A DNA stretch of 64,000 nt from Planctomycetaceae bacterium (lineage in GTDB: Bacteria > Planctomycetota > Planctomycetia > Pirellulales > Pirellulaceae), in contig JACKHN010000011.1 in the NCBI GenBank assembly GCA_020638975.1, forward strand, positions 248,001-312,000, given 5' to 3'. Below, piece by piece: positions 1 to 8,453 of this stretch. A program made the translations under genes and the position numbers. The stretch's first letter is position 1; each line of letters begins with the position of its first letter. The notes below the pieces were generated by a model, which saw nothing but the letters and a program-made list of their open reading frames with translations, made no database searches and was not told where the DNA came from.

Positions 1-1
1 G

Positions 2-2158
2 GATGGATCGTTCTACCGCCTCGCCGAACGCTGGCTGCTGGATGTCCGCCGAACTGATATGCCGACGGATTCCGAATCGTCGGCTGACGATGTACCGGGC
101 ATGTCCTGCGCAACATGGCGACTGATTCGCAAGTTTTTCGACTACGTGGAAGCGAACGCCGAAGTCTATTGGCAAACGCCCAGCTTTGAATTGGCGAGCG
201 GGGGACGAAGCGGCGCGGCCGTTGAGTCGGAGCTCGAAGACCCGTTTGAGAACGACGATGCCGAAGACGAAGAGGATCTCTTTGGAGCGGCCTACGAAGA
301 CGTTGTATTTCGCGACAGTGCGGACGATGGTGTCGAGGGGCAGATCTTTGACACGAGCGATGCCACCGAAGACGAACTGATCCAGGAGTCGCAGCGCGTC
401 ACCGATCGCCTTTCGTTCATGAGTACACTGGCGAAGTTGTGGAAGAACGCCGGGCTCAGCCGTCTTCAAGACTCTTGCGAAGACGAATTGTTCGACGAAC
501 GTCGCAATGCGATGCGCCATTGGATCGAGAAGCTGCAACGAAATCGCACCGAGTTGATGGAACTGGTCGATCAAGTTCGCGGCTACAAGATCCCCACGCC
601 GCAAGGCGACCACGATTCGATGCTCGCCTACGATCGGCGACGCATGTACAAGGAAGGATTGCTCGATCGCATTATCGCGACTTCCACCGAGACGGCAGAC
701 GCAGTGAGGCTTCTGCGCTCGGCGATTGTTGCGGAATCCAGTGAGCCGTTCGCGACTGACACCGGTGATACACCGCGCGAAGAGAGTTTGACAATTCAAG
801 TCGTCGCGGCCATCTTGCGAGGTGATCGGCGGCGTGCGAAGAAACTTGCCACCGAGTTGACCGAAGAATTGGCCGACTTGCCCCTGCTGTACGTCCCGCT
901 GGCCAAAGGGGGTGACGCCCGCGAAATCGTCGCCGCGAGAATTCGCCAGCGCAGCATCCAAGATCTGTTGCTCTGCCTGCCGCGAATCGGTCTATATGTC
1001 GAGACATACCGATTGATCGAGACAGCGCGTGACATGGAGCGAACGCATCCCGTCGGTGCCGGTGCCGTTACCGAGTTCGACGAGCTTTTCAAAATCGGCT
1101 ATAAGTCGCTGGTCCAATCGCTGGTCGTGTCCGCCGAGCAGTGGGACGAAGAGGAAGAGGTCGAGACCGAGACACCCAACTTGACGGATTCACCGTTGGT
1201 GGCGTGCCTCGAGCAACTCACCGAATCTGCGTTGCACAGTTGGCTCGCGCACAGTCAAACCTTGCGTCTGTCCGTGCTTGAAAAAGTGAGCGATAAACGG
1301 GCGTGGAGCAAGTTGGTCGAGTTTATCGAAACTTATGGAGCCGAACTGTTCACGCAACATTTCCTCAATCTTGGGAACGTTCGCGCGATCCTTCATCAGG
1401 GCGCCGACACGTGGCTCTCGCAGATTCAGGAGGAAGGCGGCGGTATGTTTGAGTGTCGACTGCTTGACGACATCGATAACAAGATCTCGCGCCAGGATGC
1501 GGTCTATCGCTTGACGCTCGTGCTGGAAGCCATCATCGAGAATTACTCCGAGTACCGCGACTATAACAGTACAACCACGCAATCCGACCGTGGCGACTTG
1601 CTCTACACGTTGCTCGACTTCCTGCGATTGCAAACAAAGTACGATCGCGTTTGCTGGAATTTGAAGCCGGTTGTGCTGGCCCACGAAATACTCGTTCGAC
1701 GCGGCTGCAAACAAGCCGCACAACTGTGGCGACGCGCGTTGCGTGAGCGTATCGATGCTGAAGCGGAAAAGTTCGTCGAAAAGCTGACGACGCTGCGCAA
1801 GAAGTACGCCATGCAGATGCCGTCGATCGCGGATCGAATCAACGAACGATTTATGCGGCCCCTCGTCATTGATCGCCTTTGTTCGCTGGTACAGCCCGCT
1901 GTTGCCGAAGCGAAGCGCGATGGTCCGCGCCCGACTTTTCGTATGTTACAGTATGAAACTGAGTTCTTGACGCGGGAACCTAGTGGCGTCGGGTTCGATT
2001 TGCCGCCGTGGCTTGCCGCGTTGGATGAGGAAGTGCAACGCGTGGCACAACCGCCGCACGAGCGCGACGATTACGACGAACTCGAACTGGCCGTACCGCT
2101 GCAACGATTAACCTACGAAGAAGCGATCGAGCGGCTGGACGAATTAGTCGACGAGTAA
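2..2158 (+). CDS. Large acidic protein of unknown function, 5' end outside the window
   Basis: The reading frame is open from base 2, and the residues before the first ATG (base 59) read like normal protein (SFYRLAERWLLDVRR), so the gene very probably starts upstream. At least 718 residues are seen. An Asp/Glu-rich stretch lies near residues 75-115 (counted from base 2) and a second short acidic run (DEEEEVETE) near residue 380. The rest is charged and mostly helical, with no signal peptide or membrane segment, so a cytoplasmic location is likely. I recognise no catalytic motif or family. It ends 31 bases before the ThDP enzyme on the same strand, so the two may be co-transcribed. Codon use resembles that of the neighbours. 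Confidence 0.85.
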   Translation, partial: DGSFYRLAERWLLDVRRTDMPTDSESSADDVPGMSCATWRLIRKFFDYVEANAEVYWQTPSFELASGGRSGAAVESELEDPFENDDAEDEEDLFGAAYEDVVFRDSADDGVEGQIFDTSDATEDELIQESQRVTDRLSFMSTLAKLWKNAGLSRLQDSCEDELFDERRNAMRHWIEKLQRNRTELMELVDQVRGYKIPTPQGDHDSMLAYDRRRMYKEGLLDRIIATSTETADAVRLLRSAIVAESSEPFATDTGDTPREESLTIQVVAAILRGDRRRAKKLATELTEELADLPLLYVPLAKGGDAREIVAARIRQRSIQDLLLCLPRIGLYVETYRLIETARDMERTHPVGAGAVTEFDELFKIGYKSLVQSLVVSAEQWDEEEEVETETPNLTDSPLVACLEQLTESALHSWLAHSQTLRLSVLEKVSDKRAWSKLVEFIETYGAELFTQHFLNLGNVRAILHQGADTWLSQIQEEGGGMFECRLLDDIDNKISRQDAVYRLTLVLEAIIENYSEYRDYNSTTTQSDRGDLLYTLLDFLRLQTKYDRVCWNLKPVVLAHEILVRRGCKQAAQLWRRALRERIDAEAEKFVEKLTTLRKKYAMQMPSIADRINERFMRPLVIDRLCSLVQPAVAEAKRDGPRPTFRMLQYETEFLTREPSGVGFDLPPWLAALDEEVQRVAQPPHERDDYDELELAVPLQRLTYEEAIERLDELVDE

Positions 2159-2189
2159 GGTAATAACGGAACAAGCTTCGAGTCGACTC

Positions 2190-3890
2190 ATGCCCATTTC
2201 CGGAATTCAGGCGTTTCTCGAGATCCTGGCGGAGTTCAATGTCCGCTACATCTTTGGCAATCCCGGCACCAGCGAGTTGCCGTTGAACGACGCGCTCGTC
2301 GGCGATGATCGTTTCCAATACATTCTCGGCCTGCAAGAAGTTCCCGTGATGTCGATGGCCGACGGATTCTCCATGGCCTCGCGGACGTTGGGCGTTGTGA
2401 GCCTTCATATTAGCTGCGGCTTGGGCAATGCGATGGGCATGCTCTACAACGCGTATCGTGAAGGAACTCCGCTGCTGGTCACCGCCGGTCAACAAGATCG
2501 AAGATTGCAGTTCGAGGAGCCGATCCTCGGTGGCGATATGGTATCGGTGGCGAGACCTTGGACAAAATGGGCCGTCGAAGTCAATCGAGTGGAAGATCTT
2601 CCCACTGCCTTGCGCCGCGCGGCACAAACCGCTTTGACGCCGCCCACCGGTCCTGTCTTCATGTCGCTGCCGATGGATGTGCAGATGGAGATCAGCGACT
2701 CGCTCGACTTGAGCCCGATCCGGTTGCCTGACGCACGCGTTCGTCCGCCGAAAGAGGCGCTGCAGCGTGCGGCAGAAGTTTTACGCAGCGCGAACAATCC
2801 CGGCATCTTAGCTGGTAGTCGGGTGACAGAAACCGATGCGATGCAAGAGCTGGTGAGTGTCGCTGAGTTGCTCGGTGCGCCGGTAATGACCGAGTCGGGA
2901 ACGACGCACGGACGCTTGGCCTTTCCTGCCGATCATCCGTTGAACGGACAAGGCTTGCCGCTTTGGTCGCCAGAAGTTCGAGAGCGATTGAAAGAGTTCG
3001 ACGTTCTGCTGGTCGTCGGCATGGACCTGCTGCGGCAATACGTGTACCACGAACCATCTCGCGCGATTCCCGAACACATCCGACTCGTCCACATCGACGA
3101 AGACCCTTGGCAACTGGGCAAGAACTATCCCGTGGAAGTCGGTGTGATCGGTCACACTAAGGTCTCGCTGGATGAGTTGAATCAAGAACTAGACAATTCA
3201 ATCACCTCAGATCAAGCTGCCGCGGTTCGTACACGGACGGCAAGACACGTCGCCGCACACGAATCTACGAGGATGTCCCTCCGAGAGCAGATCGAATCGC
3301 AACGCAATCTCAGGCCGCTCACGCCCTTGGGCCTCATGGGTACCCTATCTCGAATTCTGCCAGACGACGTGGCAGTGATCGAGGAAGCCGTCACGACAAC
3401 GAACACCACCTTTGAACGTCTGGGAGTTCTTAAAAATACCACCGGCTACTTCGGCCATCGCGGCTGGGGATTGGGCTGGGGGCTCGGCTGCACGCTGGGA
3501 GCAAAACTCGCTTGGCCGGATCGCCCCGTGCTTGGACTGCTCGGCGAAGGAGCTGCGATGTACGGCATCCAAGGACTGTGGTCTGCAGCCCGCTACAACA
3601 TCCCCGTCACTTACGTCATCTGCAACAACGCCTGCTACCAGATCTTGAAGATCGGAGCTAAAGGCATTCAGTTACCGAACGCCCTCGCGAATCGCTATGA
3701 AGGTCTCGACATCCGCAGCCCTGAGATTGACTACGTCGCCCTCGCAACTTCACTAGGAGTCGAAGCCTATCGCATCAGCGATCCGGATGAACTGAGCGAG
3801 CGAGTTTCCGAATCCTTGCGAGAGAACAAGCTTCAGTTGTTCGACGTCCCCATCGCCCGTGAGACACCGGGCCGATTAAACTACGGTTAG
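2190..3890 (+). CDS. Thiamine diphosphate-dependent enzyme, benzoylformate decarboxylase-like
   Basis: The 566 residues cover the full three-domain ThDP enzyme layout (Pyr, central, PP). GNPGTSELP near residue 23 matches the benzoylformate decarboxylase N-terminus (GNPGSNELP), Glu50 (LQEVP) fits the cofactor-activating Glu, and His73 in SLHISCGLGNAMG fits the active-site His of that enzyme. The C-terminal cofactor motif starts as GEG at 452-454 rather than the usual GDG and ends at Asn479-Asn480, so the metal-ligand Asp is replaced by Glu. The family decarboxylates 2-oxo acids or ligates them, and the substrate here is unknown. An acetolactate synthase-like or oxalyl-CoA-type activity is possible, but the N-terminal motif favours the decarboxylase branch. 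Confidence 0.85.
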   Translation: MPISGIQAFLEILAEFNVRYIFGNPGTSELPLNDALVGDDRFQYILGLQEVPVMSMADGFSMASRTLGVVSLHISCGLGNAMGMLYNAYREGTPLLVTAGQQDRRLQFEEPILGGDMVSVARPWTKWAVEVNRVEDLPTALRRAAQTALTPPTGPVFMSLPMDVQMEISDSLDLSPIRLPDARVRPPKEALQRAAEVLRSANNPGILAGSRVTETDAMQELVSVAELLGAPVMTESGTTHGRLAFPADHPLNGQGLPLWSPEVRERLKEFDVLLVVGMDLLRQYVYHEPSRAIPEHIRLVHIDEDPWQLGKNYPVEVGVIGHTKVSLDELNQELDNSITSDQAAAVRTRTARHVAAHESTRMSLREQIESQRNLRPLTPLGLMGTLSRILPDDVAVIEEAVTTTNTTFERLGVLKNTTGYFGHRGWGLGWGLGCTLGAKLAWPDRPVLGLLGEGAAMYGIQGLWSAARYNIPVTYVICNNACYQILKIGAKGIQLPNALANRYEGLDIRSPEIDYVALATSLGVEAYRISDPDELSERVSESLRENKLQLFDVPIARETPGRLNYG

Positions 3891-3926
3891 TTCTTGGTTG
3901 TCGTGCCGCTTGACGAGGACATCTCG

Positions 3927-4502
3927 ATGGCTAGGTTCTCGCTATTGATGGATTCGACTATTGCGATCGCGGCCTATTTCTGTATTGCTATGTTCACGCT
4001 CATGTGGGTTTACCGCAGTGGCCAAGGACGCGTTCCACAAATCGCAGAGACCAAGCGACTAGTCGTCTCCCGATTAGCAATCGTCGTTGCGATTTTACTC
4101 GGCCTCTGCTGGCTCGTTGATATCGCCATTTGGATACCGCTTCTGGCCTGTGGCGTACTGTTTCTACTGGCTTGGGGTGGCGATGTTCTTGGTCTCCCTG
4201 GGATTGTCATGTTTTGGGTGATCCAGCAATACGTGCTAGGATTCCCGGCGCGCGAAGAAGTATTCCTCGCACCTTTCGGTTTGACCGGTCCGGACAACAG
4301 TTCACTAACGGAGCTGATCGGCAAACGTGGTACGACTTTGTCCGCCCTCAAACCCACTGGCCAAATCATTATTGGCGATGCAACGTATAACGCCGCAACT
4401 GAATCCCGATCCTACTTGGGCCCCGAAGAGGTCGTGGTCGTAACCGGGGAAAAAAATGGAATGCTGTTCGTTGGCTTACCACATCCTGCAGACGAGCGGT
4501 AA
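3927..4502 (+). CDS. NfeD-like membrane protein
   Basis: A 191-residue protein with an N-terminal membrane segment (about 8-27), two further hydrophobic segments (about 47-75 and 78-100), and a C-terminal soluble domain starting at LIGKRGTTLSALKPTG. The pattern G-x-x-G-x-x-x-(S/T)-x-L-(K/R)-P-x-G followed by a VVVV strand is the OB-fold signature of NfeD proteins, which work with stomatin-like proteins or membrane serine proteases. I chose ATG 3927 because a GAGG lies upstream and the membrane helix follows. An in-frame TTG at 3894 would add 11 residues and sits 3 bases after the previous stop. No stomatin partner is adjacent. Confidence 0.75.
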   Translation: MARFSLLMDSTIAIAAYFCIAMFTLMWVYRSGQGRVPQIAETKRLVVSRLAIVVAILLGLCWLVDIAIWIPLLACGVLFLLAWGGDVLGLPGIVMFWVIQQYVLGFPAREEVFLAPFGLTGPDNSSLTELIGKRGTTLSALKPTGQIIIGDATYNAATESRSYLGPEEVVVVTGEKNGMLFVGLPHPADER

Positions 4503-4556
4503 CCACTAGTTTGGTGAGTCACGGTGGGCGTGACTGATCGTCCACGCCGCCGCATG

Positions 4557-4895
4557 TCAGATTCGGCTCGCTTCGTGGGTTGCCTTGTACCCCAGTACAT
4601 TCGCAATCCGATCCATGACATCCGAACGAAGCGTACGCTCACCCGTCAGGAAGTCGTCGAGCACGATGGGCGTGATTCCCGCTTGCGTGGCGATCTCCCG
4701 TAGGGATAAATCGCTGGAATGAATCGCTCGTCGGACGTCACCGCTGAGTGTGGCCTCATCCCTGGCGTCCTTGCGCATCTGGTCGCGCGCCTGAAGATCG
4801 GGCAGTTCTTGGATAATCTGCTCTCGACTTTCGGAAAGTCGCTTCTTTTCCTCTTCGGTCAACTCGCGAGTGATCCTCTTAACGTCTCTTGTCAT
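4557..4895 (-). CDS. HTH antitoxin, XRE-like
   Basis: A 112-residue protein with a charged helical N-terminus (residues 1-55) followed by a helix-turn-helix (about 60-105): SLREIATQAGITPIVLDDFLTGERTLR is typical of XRE/Cro-like folds. It starts 9 bases after the stop of the small protein at 4905-5150, and an AGGA near that stop serves as ribosome site. The arrangement toxin-then-DNA-binding-antitoxin is that of HigBA and BrnTA modules. It should repress its own promoter and neutralise the toxin. The role is inferred from fold and order. Confidence 0.75.
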   Translation of the reverse strand: MTRDVKRITRELTEEEKKRLSESREQIIQELPDLQARDQMRKDARDEATLSGDVRRAIHSSDLSLREIATQAGITPIVLDDFLTGERTLRSDVMDRIANVLGYKATHEASRI

Positions 4896-4904
4896 GAAAT
4901 CATC

Positions 4905-5150
4905 CTAGCGTGGTTCGGTAACTTCGTAGGCTGTAACGGGCAACAAGGTGACGTCGTCGAGTTCCTCGTACACGGTAACGATGTATCGCCCATCTACAGT
5001 ATAGCCCCAGGCGACGGGAAGTTCGGACGAACGACTGTATCCCTTGCTGGTCGGATTACAGACCACATGTTCGAAATCATCCTGCGAGATTCCGTGTTGC
5101 TCGACATGTTCGATGTTGTCGTCGGTCCAAAGAAACTCAAAGTAGGGCAT
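4905..5150 (-). CDS. Small BrnT/RelE-like toxin candidate
   Basis: An 81-residue protein: FEFLWTDDNIEHVEQHGIS then DDFEHVV, a Gly/Ser turn, and strands ending YIVTVYEE and VTAYEV. The layout (F-W-x3-N-x6-HG-(I/V)-x2-(D/E)-(D/E)-(F/V)) matches the BrnT/DUF4258 group of RelE-fold ribonuclease toxins, in which the protein degrades mRNA. It is immediately upstream of the HTH gene and probably translationally linked to it. The pair lies 97 bases downstream of the DNA glycosylase gene on the same strand. Family assignment is by pattern only, so a non-toxic DUF4258 protein is the alternative. Confidence 0.65.
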   Translation of the reverse strand: MPYFEFLWTDDNIEHVEQHGISQDDFEHVVCNPTSKGYSRSSELPVAWGYTVDGRYIVTVYEELDDVTLLPVTAYEVTEPR

Positions 5151-5246
5151 CTTGCCGATTCCAGTGCGAGAACATTGCTCGGGGATTATATCACCGAAAA
5201 ACTCGCAACCGCAACGACTTCATGCAGTTGCTCCGCCCGAGAGAGG

Positions 5247-5861
5247 TTATGGTCTTGTGCTGTGCAGTCGCCGCAACCCACTTACAAATCGTGAGCCATC
5301 CATAAAGAAGCGAAGTGGCGAGTCTTTTGCGGACGTAACACCAATACGAGGGGAACTTGTGACGCGAAACTCCTGATTCGGCGCAGAGTCGTCGTTCGCA
5401 ATCCACAAGCGCGTGCTGCGCGACATGTCCCAGCCGTCGAAACGTCGATCAACGGCAAAGGCTTCACATAAGCGAGCCGGGCCGCGACAGAGGTCGAGCA
5501 GATTTTCAGTGCCACGTCGCTGCTTCATGACCTCGATTCCTGAAAGGGGTTCGACCGCTCGGATGAGGACGGCGGAAGCGCGACCTCGTTCTTCGGTGAC
5601 CGCGTTCATGCAGTAACGCGAGTGGATCGGATACACGTAGGCAAAGCCAGGTGGGCCGAACATCGTGGCGTTCTTCTTCGTTCGTCCACGGAAGGAATGC
5701 GACGCGGAGTCACCGACGGCGAGGTAGGCTTCGGTTTCGACGATACGTCCGAAGCAGATACCGTCGCGCGACCGTCGAACTAGGATCTTGCCGAGCAGTT
5801 CTCGCGCAACGCTTACAACATCTCGATCATAGAAACTCTGCGGCAGTGTGTCACCGAGCAT
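5247..5861 (-). CDS. 3-methyladenine DNA glycosylase (AAG/MPG family)
   Basis: A 204-residue protein of the single-domain alkyladenine glycosylase family, which removes 3-methyladenine, hypoxanthine and similar lesions from DNA. RELLGKILVR, then GRIVETEAYL with the catalytic Glu at residue 42, SHSFRGRTKKNATMFGPPGFAYVYPIHSRYCMN and GPARLCEAFAVDR are all family hallmarks, and the length is the usual one. An AGGA lies 8 bases before ATG 5861. It stands at the head of a possible three-gene run with the toxin-antitoxin pair. Confidence 0.93.
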   Translation of the reverse strand: MLGDTLPQSFYDRDVVSVARELLGKILVRRSRDGICFGRIVETEAYLAVGDSASHSFRGRTKKNATMFGPPGFAYVYPIHSRYCMNAVTEERGRASAVLIRAVEPLSGIEVMKQRRGTENLLDLCRGPARLCEAFAVDRRFDGWDMSRSTRLWIANDDSAPNQEFRVTSSPRIGVTSAKDSPLRFFMDGSRFVSGLRRLHSTRP

Positions 5862-5894
5862 CGTATCGTCCTGGCTTGGAACTTGCAGGCAGAT

Positions 5895-6284
5895 TTAGTT
5901 CCGAGCAGTGAAGCCGAAAGTGGCGCCCGTGAGCAACAGCACGATCGAACCTCCGATTGACATCGTGACGAGCGGACCGATGGCTTCCGGTGGAGCCAGC
6001 ATGACGGGACCGATCAGCATGCCAATGACGCCGCCTGTGACGACGCCCCAACCGATTCCTCGGAGCGGACGATAGTGATAGAGGCCGATGACGCTTCCAA
6101 TGATCGCTACGATCACCGCACCGCCGATACTCGCTCCGACAACTTGCTCAATCGTCAGCAGTTTCGCAATCACCGCATGAACGACCGGCGACAGCAATGC
6201 CGACACGACCGCGCAAGCCGCGATAAGTACGAATAATGCACTGAGTGGATAGCCACTTTGAACACTTTGATTGGTGGGTTGCAT
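5895..6284 (-). CDS. Small integral membrane protein
   Basis: A 129-residue protein with about four hydrophobic segments: ALFVLIAACAVVSALLSPVV, the Gly/Ile-rich VGASIGGAVIVAIIGSVIGLY, GWGVVTGGVIGMLIGPVML and the C-terminal SIGGSIVLLLTGATFGF. Start ATG 6284 was chosen over a longer frame to 6563, because the longer extension is charged, lacks coding character and would run into the btaA start. The gene is divergent from btaA with 241 bases between them. No family was recognised. Confidence 0.65.
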   Translation of the reverse strand: MQPTNQSVQSGYPLSALFVLIAACAVVSALLSPVVHAVIAKLLTIEQVVGASIGGAVIVAIIGSVIGLYHYRPLRGIGWGVVTGGVIGMLIGPVMLAPPEAIGPLVTMSIGGSIVLLLTGATFGFTARN

Positions 6285-6525
6285 GCGTCTGGTTATCACA
6301 CGCCGCGGTCCAGAAAGCAAGCCGATGGCCGAATCGTTCGTACCCAGTTCGTTCGCGAAAACAGTAGCTCGACGGCAGGATTCGCGCCCCTTGTACCGAG
6401 GGTCGTCCGCAGTAGAATCGTCAAACGCTTGGCGCTCTGCATGGATTACGTGGAAGGGAACCTTCTGGTGTGCGGCGTTCGTGGACGTTTCCGCTTTCGC
6501 ACCAGTCGCAGTGTAGGAGACGAAG

Positions 6526-7716
6526 ATGCCAGTGATGGATTGGTTCAGTGCTCGTGTATTCAATTTTGTTCACGGCAATAACCTCGTCTATAACACTTGC
6601 TGGGAAGATCCGCGACTCGATCGAGTTGCCTTGGAGCTTACACCTTCCGACAACGTCTTGGTGATCACCTCCGCTGGCTGCAACGCGTTGGACTACGCTC
6701 TTGCCTGCCCCAATCACGTCTACGCTGTCGATATGAATCCGCGTCAGAACGCGTTGCTGGAGTTGAAGCTCGCTGGCATCAAGAATCTCAACTACGAAGA
6801 CTTCTTCGGCATGTTCGGGCGGGGACGATTGCCCGGAGGCCGAGCGGTCTATCAAGACAAGCTTCGCGGATCGCTGTCGCCTTGGTCGCAAAACTACTGG
6901 GACCGCTACATTAAGTTCTTCGACAACAAGCGGCGATCGTTTTACTTCCGCGGAACTTCGGGTTCCTTCGCGCGGGCGGTGAATGTTTATGTCGATCGCG
7001 TGGCAAAAGTTCGCCCTCAAATCGAGGCGTTGCTCAGCGCGAGCACGGTCGAAGAGCAAAGCAAGATCTATTACGACGAACTGCACGAGCGGTTTTGGTC
7101 GCGTCCGATGCGGTTTGCCATGAACCGCGATACGACCTTGTCGATGGTCGGCGTTCCGAAGGCCCAGCGCCGGCAAGTCGAGACGCAGTACGAAGGCGGT
7201 ATCGTCAAGTTCGTGCAAGATTGCGTCGAGTCGGTGTTTGCGAAACTGCCCATTGCGGACAACTACTTTTGGCGAGTCTATCTCACAGGCGAGTACGCTC
7301 CCGACTGCTGCCCCGAGTATTTGACGACCGAAGGCTTCCAGCGACTGAAAGACGGATTGGTTGACCGTATCAGCGTGCATACCAACTCGGTGCAAGGCTT
7401 TCTTGAACAGCATCAGGGCACGATATCGCGCTATGTGTTGTTGGACCACATGGATTGGCTGTCGGACAAATTCTTTCCTTTATTGGAATTGGAATGGCAA
7501 GCCATCTTGGACCGTGCCGCTGCGGGGACTCGCGTCCTGTGGCGAAGCGGTGGACTAAGGACAGACTTTATGGAGCGTGTTCAAGTCGCCAAGGACGGCC
7601 AGCTCATGCCGTTGCCCGAGTTGCTCAATTATCACCAAGAACTTGCCGACGAACTGCACGAGAAAGATCGTGTGCACACTTACGGTCGGTTCTATATCGC
7701 AGATCTCGCTAAGTAA
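6526..7716 (+). CDS. btaA: BtaA: SAM:diacylglycerol 3-amino-3-carboxypropyltransferase (DUF3419)
   Basis: A 396-residue protein with the DUF3419/BtaA signature: [15 protein letters not shown] near residue 18, the SAM-binding strand-loop [15 protein letters not shown], then [17 protein letters not shown] and a C-terminal LDHMDWLSD. BtaA moves the 3-amino-3-carboxypropyl group of S-adenosylmethionine to diacylglycerol, giving diacylglyceryl homoserine, the first step of betaine lipid (DGTS) synthesis, at the inner membrane. GGAG precedes the ATG. The next gene, 5 bases downstream, supplies the second step, so this is a complete split btaA-btaB operon. The long frame on the opposite strand is a shadow. 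Confidence 0.92.
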   Translation: MPVMDWFSARVFNFVHGNNLVYNTCWEDPRLDRVALELTPSDNVLVITSAGCNALDYALACPNHVYAVDMNPRQNALLELKLAGIKNLNYEDFFGMFGRGRLPGGRAVYQDKLRGSLSPWSQNYWDRYIKFFDNKRRSFYFRGTSGSFARAVNVYVDRVAKVRPQIEALLSASTVEEQSKIYYDELHERFWSRPMRFAMNRDTTLSMVGVPKAQRRQVETQYEGGIVKFVQDCVESVFAKLPIADNYFWRVYLTGEYAPDCCPEYLTTEGFQRLKDGLVDRISVHTNSVQGFLEQHQGTISRYVLLDHMDWLSDKFFPLLELEWQAILDRAAAGTRVLWRSGGLRTDFMERVQVAKDGQLMPLPELLNYHQELADELHEKDRVHTYGRFYIADLAK

Positions 7717-7721
7717 ATCTT

Positions 7722-8453
7722 ATGGGCTTCTATTCCGATCTGAAGATCCTTTATCACCTCGCATTGAAGCCGGTTCGCGGCAAAGACCACGCTGCGCGAA
7801 TGGAAAGTTTTTATGCTGGGCAAGCCGACGCCTATGATGACTTTCGCAAACGCTTGCTACACGGAAGGCAGGATCTTTGGAACGCCATCGAATCACCTCG
7901 CGAAGCAACTTGGGTCGATATGGGAGGTGGTACCGGTGCGAACTTGGATTACTTTGGCGACCGTATCGGACAATTGAAGAAAGTCTACGTCGTCGATCTA
8001 TCACCATCGCTGCTCAAAATCGCTCAGCGTCGTGTTGAGGAGCGAGGTTGGACGAACATCCAGCCTATCGAAGCCGACGCGACGACGTTCCAACCCCCGG
8101 AAGCACCAGTCGACGTCGTGACGTTCTCGTATTCGCTGACCATGATCCCCGATTGGTTCGCGGCGATCGACAATGCCATTGCGATGCTGAAGCCGGGTGG
8201 CGTGATCGGGATCGTGGACTTCTATGTCTCGCGCAAGCATCCGGCGGATGGGCTCAGGCGGCATCGCTGGTTCACACGCAGCTTCTGGCCGGTGTGGTTC
8301 GCCAATGACAACGTCTTTCCGTCACCGGATCACGTGCCCTATTTGCACAAGCAGTTCGATCCCCTGCACTTCGAAGAGCATCGATCGAAGGTGCCTTACA
8401 TTCCCCTGATCCGCACGCCGTACTACACGTTTGTCGGTCGCAAACGAAGGTAG
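7722..8453 (+). CDS. btaB: BtaB: SAM-dependent N-methyltransferase for betaine lipid
   Basis: A 243-residue class I methyltransferase. Motif I is [14 protein letters not shown] (about residue 66), followed by [25 protein letters not shown] and a [12 protein letters not shown] strand. The N-terminal [19 protein letters not shown] and the C-terminal [16 protein letters not shown] resemble BtaB rather than UbiE. BtaB adds three methyl groups to the homoserine headgroup made by BtaA, yielding DGTS. The 5-base gap behind btaA strongly supports this assignment over a generic methyltransferase. Confidence 0.88.
   Translation: MGFYSDLKILYHLALKPVRGKDHAARMESFYAGQADAYDDFRKRLLHGRQDLWNAIESPREATWVDMGGGTGANLDYFGDRIGQLKKVYVVDLSPSLLKIAQRRVEERGWTNIQPIEADATTFQPPEAPVDVVTFSYSLTMIPDWFAAIDNAIAMLKPGGVIGIVDFYVSRKHPADGLRRHRWFTRSFWPVWFANDNVFPSPDHVPYLHKQFDPLHFEEHRSKVPYIPLIRTPYYTFVGRKRR

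Noticed and set aside
1190..1723. 177-residue open frame on the minus strand
   Set aside because: It is antisense to the acidic protein gene, whose frame is open over its full length.
6421..7449. 342-residue open frame on the minus strand
   Set aside because: It is antisense to btaA, which has strong family motifs.
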